NCBI GenBank assembly: GCA_947379865.1
Contig: CANCOY010000158.1
Span: forward strand, 1-6,738
From: Acetobacteraceae bacterium
GTDB taxonomy: Bacteria > Pseudomonadota > Alphaproteobacteria > Zavarziniales > Zavarziniaceae
DNA length: 6,738 nt
Direction of reading: 5' to 3'
Part shown: in pieces, positions 5,618 through 6,738 of the stretch
Layout of the letters: every line of letters begins with the position of its first letter
Numbering within the stretch: position 1 is the stretch's first letter
Translations under genes and position numbers: made by a program
The notes under the pieces: generated by a model
The model's input: only the letters and a program-made list of their open reading frames with translations
Told to the model about the DNA's origin: nothing
Database searches by the model: none

Positions 5618-6556
5618 TCAGCCAAGCGCTGTCTTGAGAATGGCCGCACAGTCCGCAAGGGCGCTGCGGCCGACATCAATGACGCCGCCCATGTTGATGA
5701 AGCCGTGAATGGCGCCGTCATAACAGGTATGGCTTGCCTGCACCCCGGCCCGGTTCAGGGCCTCCGCATAAGCGCGGCCTTCGTCCTTGAGGGGATCAAA
5801 ACCGGCGGTGATGACGTGGGCGGGCGGCAGGCCGGCAAGGCTGGGCGCCAAGGCGGGGGAGAGCCGCAGATCGGTCGGATCAGAGGTACCCGGCAGGTAC
5901 TGCTGCATGAACCAGGTCACTGTATCGGCATCCAGCATGTACCCCTGGGCCAGGGCCGTCCGCGACGGGTGGTCGGTGACCATGTCCACCGCCGGATAGA
6001 TCAGCAGTTGGAACGCCAGATTGACGTCTGCCTCGTCCCGGAAGACTTGCGCGACAACGGCGGAGAGATTGCCGCCAGCGCTGTCACCGCCGACCGCGAT
6101 ACGGGTGGGATCAATGCCCAGCGTCGAGGCATTGCGTGCAACCCAGCGGGTGGCGGCAATGGCATCCTCGGTGGCGGCCGGGAAGGGGTGTTCCGGGGCA
6201 AGGCGATAGTCGATGGAAATCACCCGCACCCCTGCACCATTTGCCAACTGGCGACAGGGCGCATCGTGGGTATCAAGGCTGCCGATCACATAGCCGCCAC
6301 CGTGGAAGAAGATCAGCGCCGGCAGCGGGCCTGAGGGGGCTGCAACCGGCGTATAGATCCGATAGGCAATGTCGCCGGCTGGCCCGGGCAGGTGCCCGTC
6401 TTCCACCTTGCCGATGGGAACGCCCTGGGCGTCGAGCATCTTGGCCGACATTTCATACATCTGCCGCGCCACCTCGGGCGTCGACTGGTGCAGGCGCGGC
6501 ATGGGCGAGGCCGCGATCTGGTCGAGAAGGGCCTTGGCCTGGGGATCGAGGGTCAT
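5618..6556 (-). CDS. Alpha/beta-hydrolase, hormone-sensitive-lipase-like (family IV) esterase
   Basis: This encodes 312 aa, the typical size of bacterial HSL-family carboxylesterases. Visible motifs are the oxyanion-hole HGGG (85-88), the strand and turn VISIDYRLAPEHPFPAA (112-128), the nucleophile elbow GDSAG with Ser159, Asp254 in AGFDPLKDEG, and His284 in IHGF. The triad Ser159-Asp254-His284 is complete, so the enzyme should be active on short- or medium-chain esters or lactones. There is no signal peptide, so it is cytoplasmic. The N-terminal helices (residues 1-45) form the cap usual for this family. The ATG is preceded by GGAGAG 4 nt or so upstream. It lies 44 nt downstream of an SDR gene on the same strand, suggesting an operon in which the SDR and esterase act on one compound or its derivative; the substrate cannot be told. 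Confidence 0.94.
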   Translation of the reverse strand: MTLDPQAKALLDQIAASPMPRLHQSTPEVARQMYEMSAKMLDAQGVPIGKVEDGHLPGPAGDIAYRIYTPVAAPSGPLPALIFFHGGGYVIGSLDTHDAPCRQLANGAGVRVISIDYRLAPEHPFPAATEDAIAATRWVARNASTLGIDPTRIAVGGDSAGGNLSAVVAQVFRDEADVNLAFQLLIYPAVDMVTDHPSRTALAQGYMLDADTVTWFMQQYLPGTSDPTDLRLSPALAPSLAGLPPAHVITAGFDPLKDEGRAYAEALNRAGVQASHTCYDGAIHGFINMGGVIDVGRSALADCAAILKTALG

Positions 6557-6600
6557 GGTCTCTCCATTGGTCTTGAAAGGGGCGAGGGGCCGTTGGGCGA

Positions 6601-6738
6601 TCAGAACAGCGAATAGCCGCCGTCGATCAGGAAGGTGTCGCCGGTGTGATATTGCGAGGCGTCGGACGCGAGATAGACGGCGATGCCGCCAAAGTCTTCG
6701 CTTACGCCAAAGCGCCGCATGGGCACGCGCGGGATGAC
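6601..6738 (-). CDS. SDR-family dehydrogenase, C-terminal fragment (cut by window edge)
   Basis: Only the last 45 codons and the TGA are visible; the rest lies beyond the right edge. The sequence VPMRRFGVSEDFGGIAVYLA then SDASQYHTGDTFLIDGGYSLF is the standard SDR C-terminus: the P(M/L)RR.G loop, the helix before YLAS, S.Y.TG and the closing IDGG. It differs clearly from the other SDR in this window (CPLRRIGEPNEIAGAALYLA there), so it is not a local duplicate. Cofactor and catalytic motifs cannot be checked. It lies 44 nt before the alpha/beta-hydrolase on the same strand and is probably the upstream gene of that operon. Its substrate is unknown. Confidence 0.88.
   Translation of the reverse strand, partial: VIPRVPMRRFGVSEDFGGIAVYLASDASQYHTGDTFLIDGGYSLF

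Noticed and set aside
3311..6738. The two SDR genes as a local duplication.
   Set aside because: The comparable C-terminal regions differ strongly (CPLRRIGEPNEIAGAALYLA against VPMRRFGVSEDFGGIAVYLA), which fits two distinct SDR subfamilies.

Overview
The window is compact, GC-rich chromosomal DNA from a Gram-negative bacterium, most likely an alphaproteobacterium. Three things point there: an outer-membrane lipid-transport set (YdbH/YnbE/YdbL), an XRE regulator whose helix-turn-helix resembles those common in alphaproteobacteria, and strong third-position GC that creates many long antisense shadow ORFs. I cannot name the genus. I see no RNA gene, CRISPR array, insertion sequence, phage gene or integration site.

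Layout, left to right. (1) 3-611 (+) is the C-terminal third or more of RarA/MgsA, a replication-fork AAA+ ATPase, cut by the window edge. (2) 624-4075 (-) is a tight four-gene unit. In transcription order it holds a classical SDR oxidoreductase, then ydbH (AsmA-like intermembrane bridge protein), ynbE (small outer-membrane lipoprotein) and ydbL (periplasmic DUF1318 protein). The junctions are a 4-nt gap, an ATGA overlap and an 8-nt gap in which the ynbE stop codon lies inside the ydbL Shine-Dalgarno sequence. (3) 4076-4201 is a divergent control region with an extended -10 promoter facing the SDR and small dyads. (4) 4202-5119 (+) is a LysR-family regulator. (5) 5120-5197 is a very AT-rich promoter region with several short palindromes. 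(6) 5198-5614 (+) is a small XRE-family regulator. (7) 5618-6556 (-) is an HSL-type (family IV) alpha/beta-hydrolase. It follows the C-terminal end of a second SDR dehydrogenase (6601-6738, -), cut by the right edge.

How the genes fit together. YdbH, YnbE and YdbL are known in E. coli as one of the AsmA-like systems (with TamB and YhdP) that keep phospholipid moving to the outer membrane. YdbH is anchored in the inner membrane, YnbE in the outer membrane, and YdbL is the periplasmic partner. Here the same gene order is kept, but the set sits directly behind an SDR gene next to a divergent LysR regulator, so the lipid bridge may be controlled by an LTTR and linked to a redox enzyme; this link is inference. 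The SDR-hydrolase pair at the right end looks like a separate catabolic operon acting on a small ester or alcohol substrate. Both convergent junctions (rarA/ydbL and xre/hydrolase) are too short to hold a separate terminator.

I see no clearly new system. The items most worth a second look are the SDR-ydbH-ynbE-ydbL linkage and the palindrome-filled promoter in front of the XRE gene.
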